From NCBI GenBank assembly GCA_002084765.1, contig NBMB01000033.1, positions 1 to 38,128 of the forward strand: a DNA stretch of 38,128 bases. The letters run 5' to 3'. Numbering within the stretch: position 1 is the stretch's first letter; the number at the start of each line of letters is the position of its first letter. Positions 26,601 through 32,618 of this stretch are shown piece by piece. The position numbers and the translations under genes are program-made. The notes beneath the pieces are model-generated. The model was not told where the DNA came from, made no database searches, and worked only from the letters and a program-made list of their open reading frames with translations. The stretch comes from Candidatus Cloacimonetes bacterium 4572_55. GTDB taxonomy: Bacteria; 4572-55.

Positions 26601-27945
26601 CACGCCGGATATTGTCCCAATCGCGCCGGACAACCTGACAGCCACCGCGATAAATAGCGGACAGATTGATCTCGCCTGGGACGATAATTCGGATAATGAG
26701 ACCCATTTCCGAGTGGAGCGACGCGATGGCATGAACGGCACTTTTATCCAAATCGACGAATTGGACGCTGACGAGACCGAGTTCAGCGATACGACGGTCG
26801 GTCTGGATCAACTCTATTGCTATCGGGTCTATGCCCTGAACGGGGCTGGAAATTCTGATTATTCCAATATTGATTGCGCGACCACGCCGGTTACTGCCCC
26901 AGTCGCGCCGACCACTCTGACAGCGACTGCAATCAATAGTGGACGGATCGACCTGACCTGGACGGACAACGCGAGTAATGAGAACGGTTTCGCGGTGGAA
27001 CGCAGAGCGACGCCAACTGGCGAATTTGATCTGATCGGAACCGTAGGGGCTGACGTCGTGACGTATCAGGATCAGGGATTGGATGAGGAGACCCTCTATT
27101 GCTATCAGGTGCGGACGTATAACAGCGGCGGGAATTCCGATTATTCCAATACAGATTGCGCGACCACGCCGAGTGAAAATGAGCCGCCGACAGCCCAATC
27201 GCAAGATCTTTTTGTCAATGAGGATACCGCGCTGGAGATTCTTTTGTTCGGAGATGACCCAGAAAGCGACGACATAACCTATCATATCTTGACAAACCCT
27301 CAACACGGAGAGTTGATCGGGGTATTGCCCATGCTAATCTATACGCCGGATCATGATTATTTTGGGCAGGACAACTTTACTTTCCAGGTGAGCGACGGCG
27401 AGTTGGATAGCGAACCGGCAACAGTCTCTATTCAGGTCGGTTCTGTGAACGACGCGCCTACGATTTTTATAATAGAACCGGACGGTATCGACGATGTTGC
27501 CGACGACTCTTTCGTGATCCAATGGGACGACGACGATCCGGATCATGACGCGCAAATTGCTCTCTATTATGATACGAATAACACCGGATACGACGGTCAA
27601 TTGATCGTGTCCGGTTTGTCAGAGGACGATCTGTCGGATGAATGGATATGGGATACCTCTGAAATAACCGAGGGGCTCTATTATCTCTATGCGATCATCC
27701 AAGATAGCGAGAACGCAGAAGATCGGGTATACAGCATCGGAAAGGTCATGGTTGTCCATCGAAAGAAAGGCGACCTGGACGGCGATGGTTTTGTCACCGA
27801 TGCGGACGCAGTGTTGATATCAAAATATGTGCTGGAAAATCTGGAGCCATCTTTGATCGACGCGTACGTCGCTGATATTAACGATGACAATGCAATCGAT
27901 ATTCTTGATATGATCCTTTTAGTGAACTTAATTCTGGCGAGATAA
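17674..27945 (+). CDS. Giant exported protein with C25 and subtilisin S8 protease domains, FN3 repeats and dockerin
   Basis: This is a 3423-residue protein. The start is ATG with GGAGG upstream; the signal peptide is cleaved near SGSA-AD (about 42). Domains in order: C25 propeptide (50-250); gingipain-type C25 (263-623) with H470 in YTAHGSS and C503 in GNACLTN; CARDB-like repeats (706-939); jelly-roll (938-1072); ASH-type (1080-1183); split ASH-like module holding a beta-rich insert (1186-1516); ASH (1515-1616); a second split module holding a complete S8 domain with propeptide, D1815, H1870 and S2031 (1620-2150); ASH; third split module (2256-2600); six FN3 (2603-3168); cadherin-like (3170-3264); dockerin I (3366-3423). 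Both catalytic sets are intact. It ends in a dockerin and lacks the sorting tail of the 2058-residue protein. Likely a cell-surface or secreted degradative protease. Confidence 0.92.
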   Translation: MRSMMFMEKNALFTMSRGGISFFHVLFFSCFLLTFATSGSAADIDFISGETELETTSSNATQLSLVNYVAGMDFYDVKTPQGEFSELILPGYGSNLEIGSPKLPVLHKLIELPLDAEVHIEIVDRDNRLEVQEYDLSDLGITRPLIPVQPSQSKSGDRAKFVYHPEAYQQNKYAPAELVTVEILGTMRGVRLARLNIAPIQYNPDANSIKVYTRIEVDVHFIGGDLQRTEQLKAAVYSPFFQPLRHQIINSRPTQIRDTLTRYPVKYVIVSDPMFESILQPFIEWKQKKGFYVVEAYTDDPAVGSTTSSIHSYLQGLYDSGTPGDPSPSFVLFVGDTGQVPAYSGNEGGHVTDLHYCEFTGDDFPEMYYGRFSATSLSELQPQIDKTLEYEQYLMDDPSFLDEVVMISGVDGTYAPTHGNGQINYGTTYYFNAAHGLTSHTYLYPESGSSDAQIRQHVSDGAAYANYTAHGSSSGWADPSFSVSDVASLQNQGKYPLMVGNACLTNKFEVAVCFGEALLRAENKGALGYIGGSNSTYWDEDYYWGVGFGTVTPNPTYESTGLGTYDSAFHDHEEDEDDWYVTQAGMMFAGNLAVTEGGSRVSYYWEIYHLMGDPSLMVYFGQPDAMSASYNGMLPLGSGSFTVTTEPGAYVALSMNGDLYGAALANASGQADLTFDPIDTPGAADIVITKQNRQPHIGEVVVSPADDPYLVYDSHTINDATGNNNGQADFGEGISLDMTIENLGNATANNVTASLSASDFYITLTDNSANFNTIPANQTATVSDAFGFDIADNIPDQHSISFNLEMNSVGRDTWTSHFSIIANAPNFDVGQWTINDDSGDSNGRLDPGETIQLIVPTSNNGHATSSAATGMLFCTSPYITITDNSHSFGTMSPGASQNAQFSLDVDADAPIGESVTLAYQVSAGNYDALSDLNASIGIILEDFETGDFSRFDWIHGGNADWGIIEQDVYEGIYSAESGVVAHNESSELSISMTSGSGTISFYRKVSSESGYDYLKFYIDGVMQNEWGGEVSWGQVSYDVAEGTHTFMWAYEKDGSVNNGSDKAWIDYIVFPSGGGGGSSDPNIQLSETSLDFGLTLVGSSVNRTLTISNNGEAALQVTNIASSHNDYSVNETNFSINPDDSRNVTVTFTPSSSGQINGSLTISSNDPDQGNVTVALQGSGSTENLDIDVSPTSFDEELLTGATADRQLTVSNNSGSGFSFDIEIEEAGGSVRIQPVQYEYVELAKGEADSRHGKPTLRDAGGPDQFGYHWIDSDEAGGPGFNWIDISQTGTSLSLDDDDYDVADLGFDFPFYGETENSISISSNGYLTFGVPAEDSYSNQGIPNTSDPNELIAIFWDDLDPSSGGNIYYYADAAQNRWIVQYDDVPRYGSNSDRYTFQAILHANGLILFQYQTMEGNLVSATIGVENSSGSDGLETVSNAAYMHDALAVRITSSPTWIQVDPMSGTVGANSELSLNVLFNAAGLIGGDYNATILIKESGATVASVPAHLHVTGAPDIQLSETNFDFGTHFVGATVQRTLTVSNLGTDQLAVTGMVSSHTDFTVDQTIFSLNPGQSRDVTVTFHPSSQGATTGILTIESSDPDEQTVTVGLQGQGSLPPDIAVQPTEMWENLLTGETATQYLTIQNTGYSDLIFNMWLERPQTTRTRTRSELRSQKNPKSAQGKSIKQGQIPQGAEYVEGQVIVKLKPGVNPDQIKRDMKATTLKSLNLIGAEVWNLSDMSVQEAIQRYSSDPYFEYIEPNYRLYALETIPNDPHFFQLWGMHNTGQTGGQDDADIDAPNAWDIGVGGDVIVGVIDTGVDYNHNDLADNMWTNPGEIPDNNIDDDNNGYVDDIHGWDFFYGDNNPLDGNRHGTHCSGTIAGVGNDGVGVAGVCWQAKIMALKFLDDGGSGDTDGAISALEYAVMMGANLTSNSWGGGGFSQAMHDAISAAQDAGQLFIAAAGNDYESDNDQNPHYPSNYDLDSVISVAATTHSDELASFSNVGQESVDLGAPGTDIYSTTPGNSYEHLSGTSMATPHVAGAAALLWSSAPQLSNLEIKEQLLDNVDLTPAMQGRVLSNGRLNIANAMRGLVTWVVTDPEQGVVPANSTVTIAVIFDASGLDGGVYDANIVISSNDPDESPLIVPTHLTVTGAPDIGISDTQLDFGSQFLNTESSLNLTISNNGTDLLTISSISTNHNDFSVDLNGFDYTINPGDSHAIPVIFSPSSVGSMNGTLSISSNDSDQSTLTVALTGQGVTPPNISVFPTSVSHTLPADQTGSQILTIQNTGVADLNFNISLEEVAAALARQDAEVVTHASQFGSQIKSSRLSHLELGKGEMDPRHGDPNLRGSGGPDNFGYRWIDSDEPGGPAFNWFDIAGVGTEIFLPDDGSESVDLLFGFPFYGEIKNSVRISSNGYLTFTNNGSGYSNDPIPDTSDPNDMIAPFWDDLNPSLTGSIYYYHDVSGNRFIVQYSNVLHYGSTEGNYTFQAILSSGGSILFQYLEMDGETTGASVGIENSDGSDGLLVAFNTEYIHDELAVKIRSGPEWLSVDTESGVISGNSSLDILVLFDATGLALGGYDANILIDSNDPDEPQLTVPAHLQVGGGVYPPESPSQLDAVTQSASSIDLTWVDNSSNEDGFKIERRIGETGAFVEIGTIARNVTAYEDNDLVSATNYCYQIRAYNSAGQSGYSNRACDITTGTAPTAPSNLSATANGNQIDLAWDDNASNETTYRVERRIGEIGNFVQLVELAPNTTAYADLDIDIEVEYCYQVYALNGTGNSDYSNIDCATTLGIVPISPDNLTATAINSGQIDLAWDDNSDNETHFRVERRDGMNGTFTQIGELGTDATEFSDTTVGPDQLYCYRIYALNGAGNSDYSNMDCATTLGIVPISPDNLTAAAINSGQIDLAWDDNSDNETHFRVERRDGMNSTFTQIGELDADATEFSDTTVNPDQLYCYRVYALNGAGNSGYSNMDCATTPDIVPIAPDNLTATAINSGQIDLAWDDNSDNETHFRVERRDGMNGTFIQIDELDADETEFSDTTVGLDQLYCYRVYALNGAGNSDYSNIDCATTPVTAPVAPTTLTATAINSGRIDLTWTDNASNENGFAVERRATPTGEFDLIGTVGADVVTYQDQGLDEETLYCYQVRTYNSGGNSDYSNTDCATTPSENEPPTAQSQDLFVNEDTALEILLFGDDPESDDITYHILTNPQHGELIGVLPMLIYTPDHDYFGQDNFTFQVSDGELDSEPATVSIQVGSVNDAPTIFIIEPDGIDDVADDSFVIQWDDDDPDHDAQIALYYDTNNTGYDGQLIVSGLSEDDLSDEWIWDTSEITEGLYYLYAIIQDSENAEDRVYSIGKVMVVHRKKGDLDGDGFVTDADAVLISKYVLENLEPSLIDAYVADINDDNAIDILDMILLVNLILAR
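26041..26886 (+). repeat. Three near-identical 282-bp FN3-encoding repeats
   Basis: Repeat units begin at 26041, 26323 and 26605, exactly 282 bases (94 codons) apart, and a diverged unit follows at 26887. Long identical stretches include the codons for LAWDDNSDNETHFRVERRDG. Flanking FN3 units (from about 25480) have the same length class but are diverged. The array probably grows and shrinks by recombination. Confidence 0.9.
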
Positions 27946-27964
27946 CGCGAGATACGAGAAAATC

Positions 27965-27997
27965 AGACCCTAAGGGTTTTCAAAACCCTTAGGGTCT
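27965..27997. terminator. Hairpin after the giant protease gene
   Basis: AGACCCTAAGGGTTTT and AAAACCCTTAGGGTCT form a 16-bp perfect dyad around a single C, starting 20 bases after the stop codon. The T content after it is modest (TCTACTTACT). It is the only termination signal before the YbbR-domain gene. Confidence 0.65.
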
Positions 27998-28039
27998 TCT
28001 ACTTACTAACATTTATAAACCAATACCAAAATTACGACT

Positions 28040-28996
28040 ATGATAAAATACATTCGCAATATTCTGTTTCGAGACCTATGGGCAAAATTTATCGCCTTGA
28101 TGTTCAGCCTATTTTTGTGGCTCATAGCATCCAGTGATGTGGTCTATGATTATCAAAAAAAAATCCCGATACGAGTAGTGGGGCTTCCTGAAGACCTCAT
28201 CCTGATGAAAGACCTTCCAGAGATTATCGAAGTCAATTTACGAGGCAAGGGTCGGGATCTGTTCCAATTCAATTTTATCAAACCGTCCGCCATACTTCAC
28301 ATCAAAGACCCTGCTATCGGAAAAATCAGGCGATCCATCACCCCAGAGTCCGTGACCGTGCCGGGTCTGTATAATGTCGAACTCGACGAAGTGATCAGTC
28401 CCAACTATTTCACCCTCGATCTCGATGAAAAATTGACAAAAGAGCTTGATGTGAAAATACCTCAACAAGGAGAACTTATCCCGAATATTGTGCTGAAAGA
28501 GGAGATTAGCTGGAAACCAGGGCGGGTTCTCGTCTCTGGACCTGCAAGGTTGTTGGAAAATCGCGACGAAATTTATAGCGACACCTTGCTGCTTTCACAA
28601 ATCATCGATGATAGCAAGCTTTATTTACCGTTGCAATTTAAAAAAAATCATGACTTATTTAAAATTGAACAAGAATCAGTAAAAGTAGAGATTTGGGTGG
28701 AACAGATACTGACATTTGAATACAAAAACGTGCCGGTTGAATTGACAAACGCTGATCTGATGTCCATTGATTACCGACCAAAAACGGTAACAGTTCGGGT
28801 GACCGCGCCAGAAAGTCAAAGCCGGTCTTACAAAGATATTGAAAGTAATGATCTTCAAGCAGCCGTCGATGCCCGCTTCTTTCGAGGAAAGGAGTTCAAT
28901 CTGCCGATCTGGATCACTTCGCATCCGAAGTTGTTTGATCATGCGATATTCGAGCCGAGTTCAGTCCTGGTTTTTCGTAAGGATCCCGAGGATTAG
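28040..28996 (+). CDS. YbbR-domain membrane protein (CdaR-like)
   Basis: This is a 318-residue protein. It has one N-terminal membrane segment (about 13-32, WAKFIALMFSLFLWLIA) and then beta-rich YbbR-type repeats outside the membrane; VLVSGPARLLENRDEI is a typical YbbR stretch. In Firmicutes the YbbR protein CdaR regulates the c-di-AMP cyclase CdaA, and the two genes are usually adjacent. No cyclase gene is visible here, so either it lies elsewhere or this protein does something else. The ATG has no clear Shine-Dalgarno sequence. The following small gene starts 13 bases after its stop, suggesting one operon. Confidence 0.8.
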   Translation: MIKYIRNILFRDLWAKFIALMFSLFLWLIASSDVVYDYQKKIPIRVVGLPEDLILMKDLPEIIEVNLRGKGRDLFQFNFIKPSAILHIKDPAIGKIRRSITPESVTVPGLYNVELDEVISPNYFTLDLDEKLTKELDVKIPQQGELIPNIVLKEEISWKPGRVLVSGPARLLENRDEIYSDTLLLSQIIDDSKLYLPLQFKKNHDLFKIEQESVKVEIWVEQILTFEYKNVPVELTNADLMSIDYRPKTVTVRVTAPESQSRSYKDIESNDLQAAVDARFFRGKEFNLPIWITSHPKLFDHAIFEPSSVLVFRKDPED

Positions 28997-29009
28997 GCGA
29001 GGAAAGGAA

Positions 29010-29528
29010 ATGCGTAACAAATCGGAATCCAAGATATTACTGAAATGGACCACGCATCATGTGATGGAAGAGCCCAAAAAGGGAGTGTTTGGATCGTTCA
29101 TGGTCTGTTTTGTCGTTTGGATCATTCAAGTGAGCTATCAAGAGTGGTATCTGACGATTCTTTCCTTGCTCTTTCTGGTCGGATCATTAAGCAAATTTTT
29201 CTTCCCGGTCATATACACGTTGTACGATTCTCATCTACATGTTCAAGGGGTGATTTTTTCATACGAAAAGCCCTGGTCAGATATCCGCCGAATTGTCAAA
29301 TTTAAGGAAGGCGTCTTACTCAGTCCTTTTGTCCGCCCCTCCCGCCTGGACGCGTATCGAAGCATATATATCCGATACGGACGGCAAGAACCAGAAGAGG
29401 CGTTGCGGATTATCGAAGCCGCTGTGAGGAAATATGGTCCGCAGATTTCGCAGATTTCGCAGATTTCGCAGATTTCGCAGATTTCGCAGATTTCCGCAGA
29501 TTTCGCAGATTTCCGCAGAAAGCACTGA
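29010..29528 (+). CDS. Small membrane protein with repeat-derived C-terminus, unknown function
   Basis: This is a 172-residue protein of a family I do not recognise. It has a polar N-terminus, two membrane segments in a hairpin (about 27-65, FGSFMVCFVVWIIQ and LTILSLLFLVGSL), then a cytosolic beta-rich part (LYDSHLHVQGVIFSYEKPW) resembling bacterial PH-like domains. I chose the ATG at 29010 because AGGAAAGG lies just before it and the longer frame overlaps the YbbR gene by 158 bases. The final 30 residues (QIS repeated six times, then ADFADFRRKH) are written by a 9-bp intergenic-type repeat, so the original protein probably ended near residue 143. Confidence 0.75.
   Translation: MRNKSESKILLKWTTHHVMEEPKKGVFGSFMVCFVVWIIQVSYQEWYLTILSLLFLVGSLSKFFFPVIYTLYDSHLHVQGVIFSYEKPWSDIRRIVKFKEGVLLSPFVRPSRLDAYRSIYIRYGRQEPEEALRIIEAAVRKYGPQISQISQISQISQISQISADFADFRRKH
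29442..29518. repeat. Tandem 9-bp repeat related to the AATCTGCG element
   Basis: CAGATTTCG is repeated six times, then CAGATTTCCG, CAGATTTCG and CAGATTTCCG. On the minus strand this reads as AAATCTGCGAAATCTGCGG, the core of the dispersed repeats at 843, 12573, 35709 and 36060. It lies inside the 3' end of the small membrane protein gene and adds QIS triplets to its product. Confidence 0.85.
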
Positions 29529-29554
29529 TCCGAACGCCTCGTGAAAAATGTGTT

Positions 29555-30202
29555 CTATCTGTTCAAAATCAAAGTCAACCCGATTCCTTGTTCGCCCTCT
29601 GCATGAACCGATCCGCGCACATAGAGCGTATAAAATTTCCCAGTTACTAAGGGAACAGTAGCCGCTGTCAAAAGCAACCCCCCCCCGTTTGCTTCGGATA
29701 TATAAAAGACATAGTTGTCTGCGGTCAACTCAATGAATTCACTTGATTGCTTGAATTCAAGGAGGTCCCAATCTGGAACATCGACATCAACGCCTGCAGA
29801 ATTCTGGACCACTGCTTTGATAGCCATCGCGTCTGGAGAGAGATGCACAAGTCGTATTTTTGCCCCATTTGGAACTCCGGTCAGGTCATCCTCCAACGCG
29901 ACAAATTCGATTTGATCCCGCATATTTGAGACAAACAGCGTGTAATACTGGTCAGGCTGAAATTGTTGCATACGGGTCAGGATAGTCTCGCCGTTAGAAG
30001 CGGTTTCCAGATCGATCTGGAGCGCGGCACCAGGGACGGAAAAATAGGGAAATCGACTTTGATAAGCCAAAGGTTCCGCATCGCTGTTGACCTGTTGATC
30101 ATCTATCAGGACGTTTAACGGCGGCGTATCCGGAGAGGCATGAACCAACATCAGATGCGCCGGCGAGACCAGATCAAAATAGTTGGACCCCGGATCGTTC
30201 AT
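29555..30202 (-). pseudogene. DUF4397-type protein, 3' part after a frameshift
   Basis: The 215-codon frame contains two DUF4397-like units: LVSPAHLMLVHASPDTPPLN and AKIRLVHLSPDAMAIKA, each followed by a beta-rich segment with YYTLFVSN or FYTLYVRG. It has no signal peptide, although the family is exported. Its first codons overlap the end of the upstream frame by 29 bases, and the protein sequence continues from that frame if one A of an AAAA run near 30203 is removed. It contains a run of nine G (minus strand, 29678-29686) encoding Gly-Gly-Gly. It is best read as the second half of one broken gene; translational restart at the ATG is the alternative. Confidence 0.7.
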
Positions 30203-30776
30203 TTTGTCCAGCCGCGGTCAGAATAAACCCATACGTCCCGCCCGGGAGAGGTTCATAAGCCCTTCCGTCCCGAATCCCGACATTTGCAAAAAGCGGTTGA
30301 GAACTCGCATTATTGATCTTCACATCAACGGCTGGAGCGTCCGGCGAGAGATGGATAAAACGGAGTTTGACATAAGTCGGATCAGAATCCCGTTCGTCGA
30401 CAATGGTGAAGACATCAACATGATTGTCGTCTGAGAGGGGTCCGTTCAAAAAAAGCGTGTAATCCTCGCCCGAGTCAAACGTAAATTCATCGTATGAAAT
30501 TGCTGTCGTATCCCCCGCGGATCGGGTTGTGACCTGATATGTCCCAGGATCTAACAGTTGATACCCGGAACTCATGGAATACGTCAAATTCGAAATCGTT
30601 GCTGTCCGGACTTCCGATTCAAATTCGATGTTCAGAGTACCCGAGTCGTGAACAGCGTGGATAACCCGGATATTTGCCTTTGCCGCGTCTGGGTTTATCC
30701 CGCCTGTGTCATCCGAACAATGAGACATGAATAGTAGAGCCAAAATTGCCAAAAATCGAAAAAAGTATGATTTCAC
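30174..30776 (-). pseudogene. DUF4397-type lipoprotein-like protein, 5' part before a frameshift
   Basis: The 200-codon frame starts with GTG preceded by a GGGGGAA Shine-Dalgarno sequence. A hydrophobic signal (FFRFLAILALLFMSHC) ends at Cys20; the residue before it is His, so the lipobox is poor. Two DUF4397-like units follow: ANIRVIHAVHDSGTLNIEF and KLRFIHLSPDAPAVDVKI. The frame runs off into QNERSGVQLF and stops, while the adjoining frame continues the domain pattern. The joined protein would have about 405 residues and four units. Such proteins are surface beta-rich proteins of unknown role. A sequencing error at the AAAA run cannot be excluded. Confidence 0.7.
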
Positions 30777-30905
30777 TTCGTTCCCCCTTTTGAAAGATTT
30801 TACCCGTTTTCAGTTACGTATCGTTTGACCAGAACTCGTGCGCTAACGCTTAATTTTTGCTCTGGTAATTTTTATCACGATCAATTAGACGCTAAATAAA
30901 TTATA

Positions 30906-31313
30906 TTATTTGTCTTGTTCGGCATATTCTTCAAGATGCCCATCCCTTAAATCCGTTAGAATTTGCTCTACTATCTCCAGGTGTAACTCTGTTTTCCATT
31001 TATTATCACTCTGCTTTGACCTAAAAACTGCATACGCATCCGCGTTGTCAAAATTGGCACTCTTTTTTAAAAAATCAACAGTCGAATCTGTATACCCCAA
31101 TCCACAAAAAGTAAAAAGTTTTTTTGACTCTTCATATGGATATTTAAGCATATCAGAATATTTTTGAATATAAACTCTATTTGGATATATTTTTTTTAGA
31201 TATATAAAAGTATTTGCCGCTTCTTTCCACTTCTCGTATCCATTGAAATTTTCTTGCTTGTTTAAGTTTTTTTTGAGAGCATATCGCCACTCTTCCAATT
31301 CTGACCATCCCAA
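30906..31313 (-). pseudogene. Sulfotransferase, 3' part after a frameshift
   Basis: The 135-codon frame begins only at a TTG, but the same frame is open further upstream to about 31378 and reads RPLVVNSWLKAPREFRRDLG before it, which joins naturally to the upstream half. It includes KWKEAANTFIYLKKIYPNRV and YIQKYSDMLKYPYEESKKLF, the C-terminal half pattern of PAPS-dependent sulfotransferases (KYEDLL-like motif in YSDML). Taken with the 5' part, the gene would encode about 266 residues, normal for the family. AT-rich codon use sets it apart from dprA, obg or secD. Confidence 0.7.
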
Positions 31314-31351
31314 ATCTCTACGAAACTCGCGCGGCGCCTTGAGCCAAGAAT

Positions 31352-31705
31352 TTACAACAAGAGGTCGTCTGTTCGACGCATAAGATTAAAAAGTATATTT
31401 ATGTAGCGAACTTCTTTATAAACAATGTGCGTAATCTGTTCTTTCTTGAAAATAGGAAAATCACCCGATGCCCGTCTGATAACCTGATTTGTAAATTCAT
31501 CATCACAATGGAGAATCCTCTCAAAAAAAGAATCAATATCTTCTCGTGTCGAAGCAGGGGTCAGATAGTCCTTATGCGCGTATGAAAACAAAGGTTGGTA
31601 GCGATACGTTGTATTTGGAGAACTGTTCAGAATCTCTCCAATCCATGACGTCCCTGAACGAGGGACTCCGTGAACAGCCATTTTTATATATTTTTTGCTT
31701 TGCAT
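31352..31705 (-). pseudogene. Sulfotransferase, 5' part before a frameshift
   Basis: The 117-codon frame carries the PAPS 5'-phosphosulfate-binding motif near its start: MAVHGVPRSGTSWIGEIL. It ends after FNLMRRTDDLLL, where the reading should continue RPLVVNSWL; a single-base loss near 31370-31378 explains the change. Active members move sulfate onto glycans, lipids or proteins. It lies 41 bases after the wbqC-family gene on the same strand, so both probably belong to one operon for surface glycan modification. As sequenced, the enzyme is truncated before its second half. Confidence 0.75.
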
Positions 31706-31746
31706 TTTGCTTGCTTCTTTTTTGTGAGATATGCGGCGATGCTCTA

Positions 31747-32457
31747 TTACTCAAGAGAGTACGCTGAGAAAAATTCAATAACACGCTCTTTTTCATTGAA
31801 CATAAGAATATCTATGATTGATAAACATGGGATAAATTTATTTGAATGCTGTTTATACTCGATAGATTTACTTTTTACAAATGCCAGGGAGACTCCTTTA
31901 CTCCTAAAATAATCTTTTTTGTAAAGTTCTTTTCCTCCTGGCGCATTAACGTAGGCTAAGTATCCAAGTTCTTTTGTGATTTGTATGATCCTTTCTGCTT
32001 TTCCAATTCCCTTTGTGTTTGGAGAACAAATGGACGATTTTGTATAATTAATTGGAATAGTTAGATATCTATAAACAGATAATATGGATTCTATAGCTAA
32101 GTCAGCGACATTTGTAAATTTATTTTCAAAAACAGAAGTAATCACCTCATAGACATCTGAGAAAAACGGGGCTTTTTTATAATTTTGGATGAGCGTCTTG
32201 AAAATTTTTTTTTTCCATTTCCCATCAATGATCGGCGATGTCTTGTTAATTAATTTATTTTGACTTGCTTTTGAAATGGGAACCGTAAATTGATAGGCTT
32301 TGTCGGCATTGAGCAACCTGTTCCTGTTGATCCATCCACTCAGGATGTAGTGGACATCGTCGTAGAAAACAAAAATGTCGGCAGATTCAATCAGGTGGAA
32401 ATAGCCGATATAAGGGAAAAGATAGGGCTGCATTATTGCGACATAGCCATCTTTCAT
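31747..32457 (-). CDS. WbqC-family protein
   Basis: This is a 236-residue protein beginning AIMQPYLFPYIGYFHLIESA, the hallmark opening of the WbqC-like family, with VFYDDVHYILSGWINRNRLL and TNVADLAIESI further on. Family members sit in O-antigen and other surface-polysaccharide clusters; the reaction is not firmly known. I chose the ATG at 32457 because GGAGG lies 9 bases before it and the family starts there; the frame extends to 32559 without homology. The gene is AT-rich like the sulfotransferase, in contrast with secF next door, which suggests acquisition by transfer. Confidence 0.85.
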   Translation of the reverse strand: MKDGYVAIMQPYLFPYIGYFHLIESADIFVFYDDVHYILSGWINRNRLLNADKAYQFTVPISKASQNKLINKTSPIIDGKWKKKIFKTLIQNYKKAPFFSDVYEVITSVFENKFTNVADLAIESILSVYRYLTIPINYTKSSICSPNTKGIGKAERIIQITKELGYLAYVNAPGGKELYKKDYFRSKGVSLAFVKSKSIEYKQHSNKFIPCLSIIDILMFNEKERVIEFFSAYSLE

Positions 32458-32513
32458 GGCAACTGCCTCCGAAATTAGTATACGCGTGCTTAATTCACCG
32501 ATTCCACATTGCA

Positions 32514-32550
32514 ACAAAAAGGGGATTGGTCTTATGAGAGCCAATCCCCA
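32514..32550 (-). terminator. Rho-independent terminator of secDF
   Basis: On the minus strand GGGGATTGG and CCAATCCCC form a 9-bp stem with an 11-base loop followed by a T run. It lies 69 bases after the secF stop codon. Confidence 0.88.
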
Positions 32551-32618
32551 AAAGTGCACTCCTATTTTTTTGGTAGGCTCAGATTCTAAGGAGTGTCAAG
32601 AATCTTATCAAATAGAAA

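Noticed and set aside
25090-27306. Long antisense frames opposite the FN3 repeats (365 and 369 codons)
   Set aside because: They repeat with the same 282-bp period as the sense FN3 units and resemble no protein; they are shadows of the sense strand.
28839-29009. Upstream extension of the small membrane protein
   Set aside because: It overlaps the YbbR gene by 158 bases, is basic and low-quality, and the ATG at 29010 has a good Shine-Dalgarno sequence.
29442-29518. CRISPR-like array
   Set aside because: The unit is 9 bp and contiguous, with no spacers; it is a simple tandem repeat.
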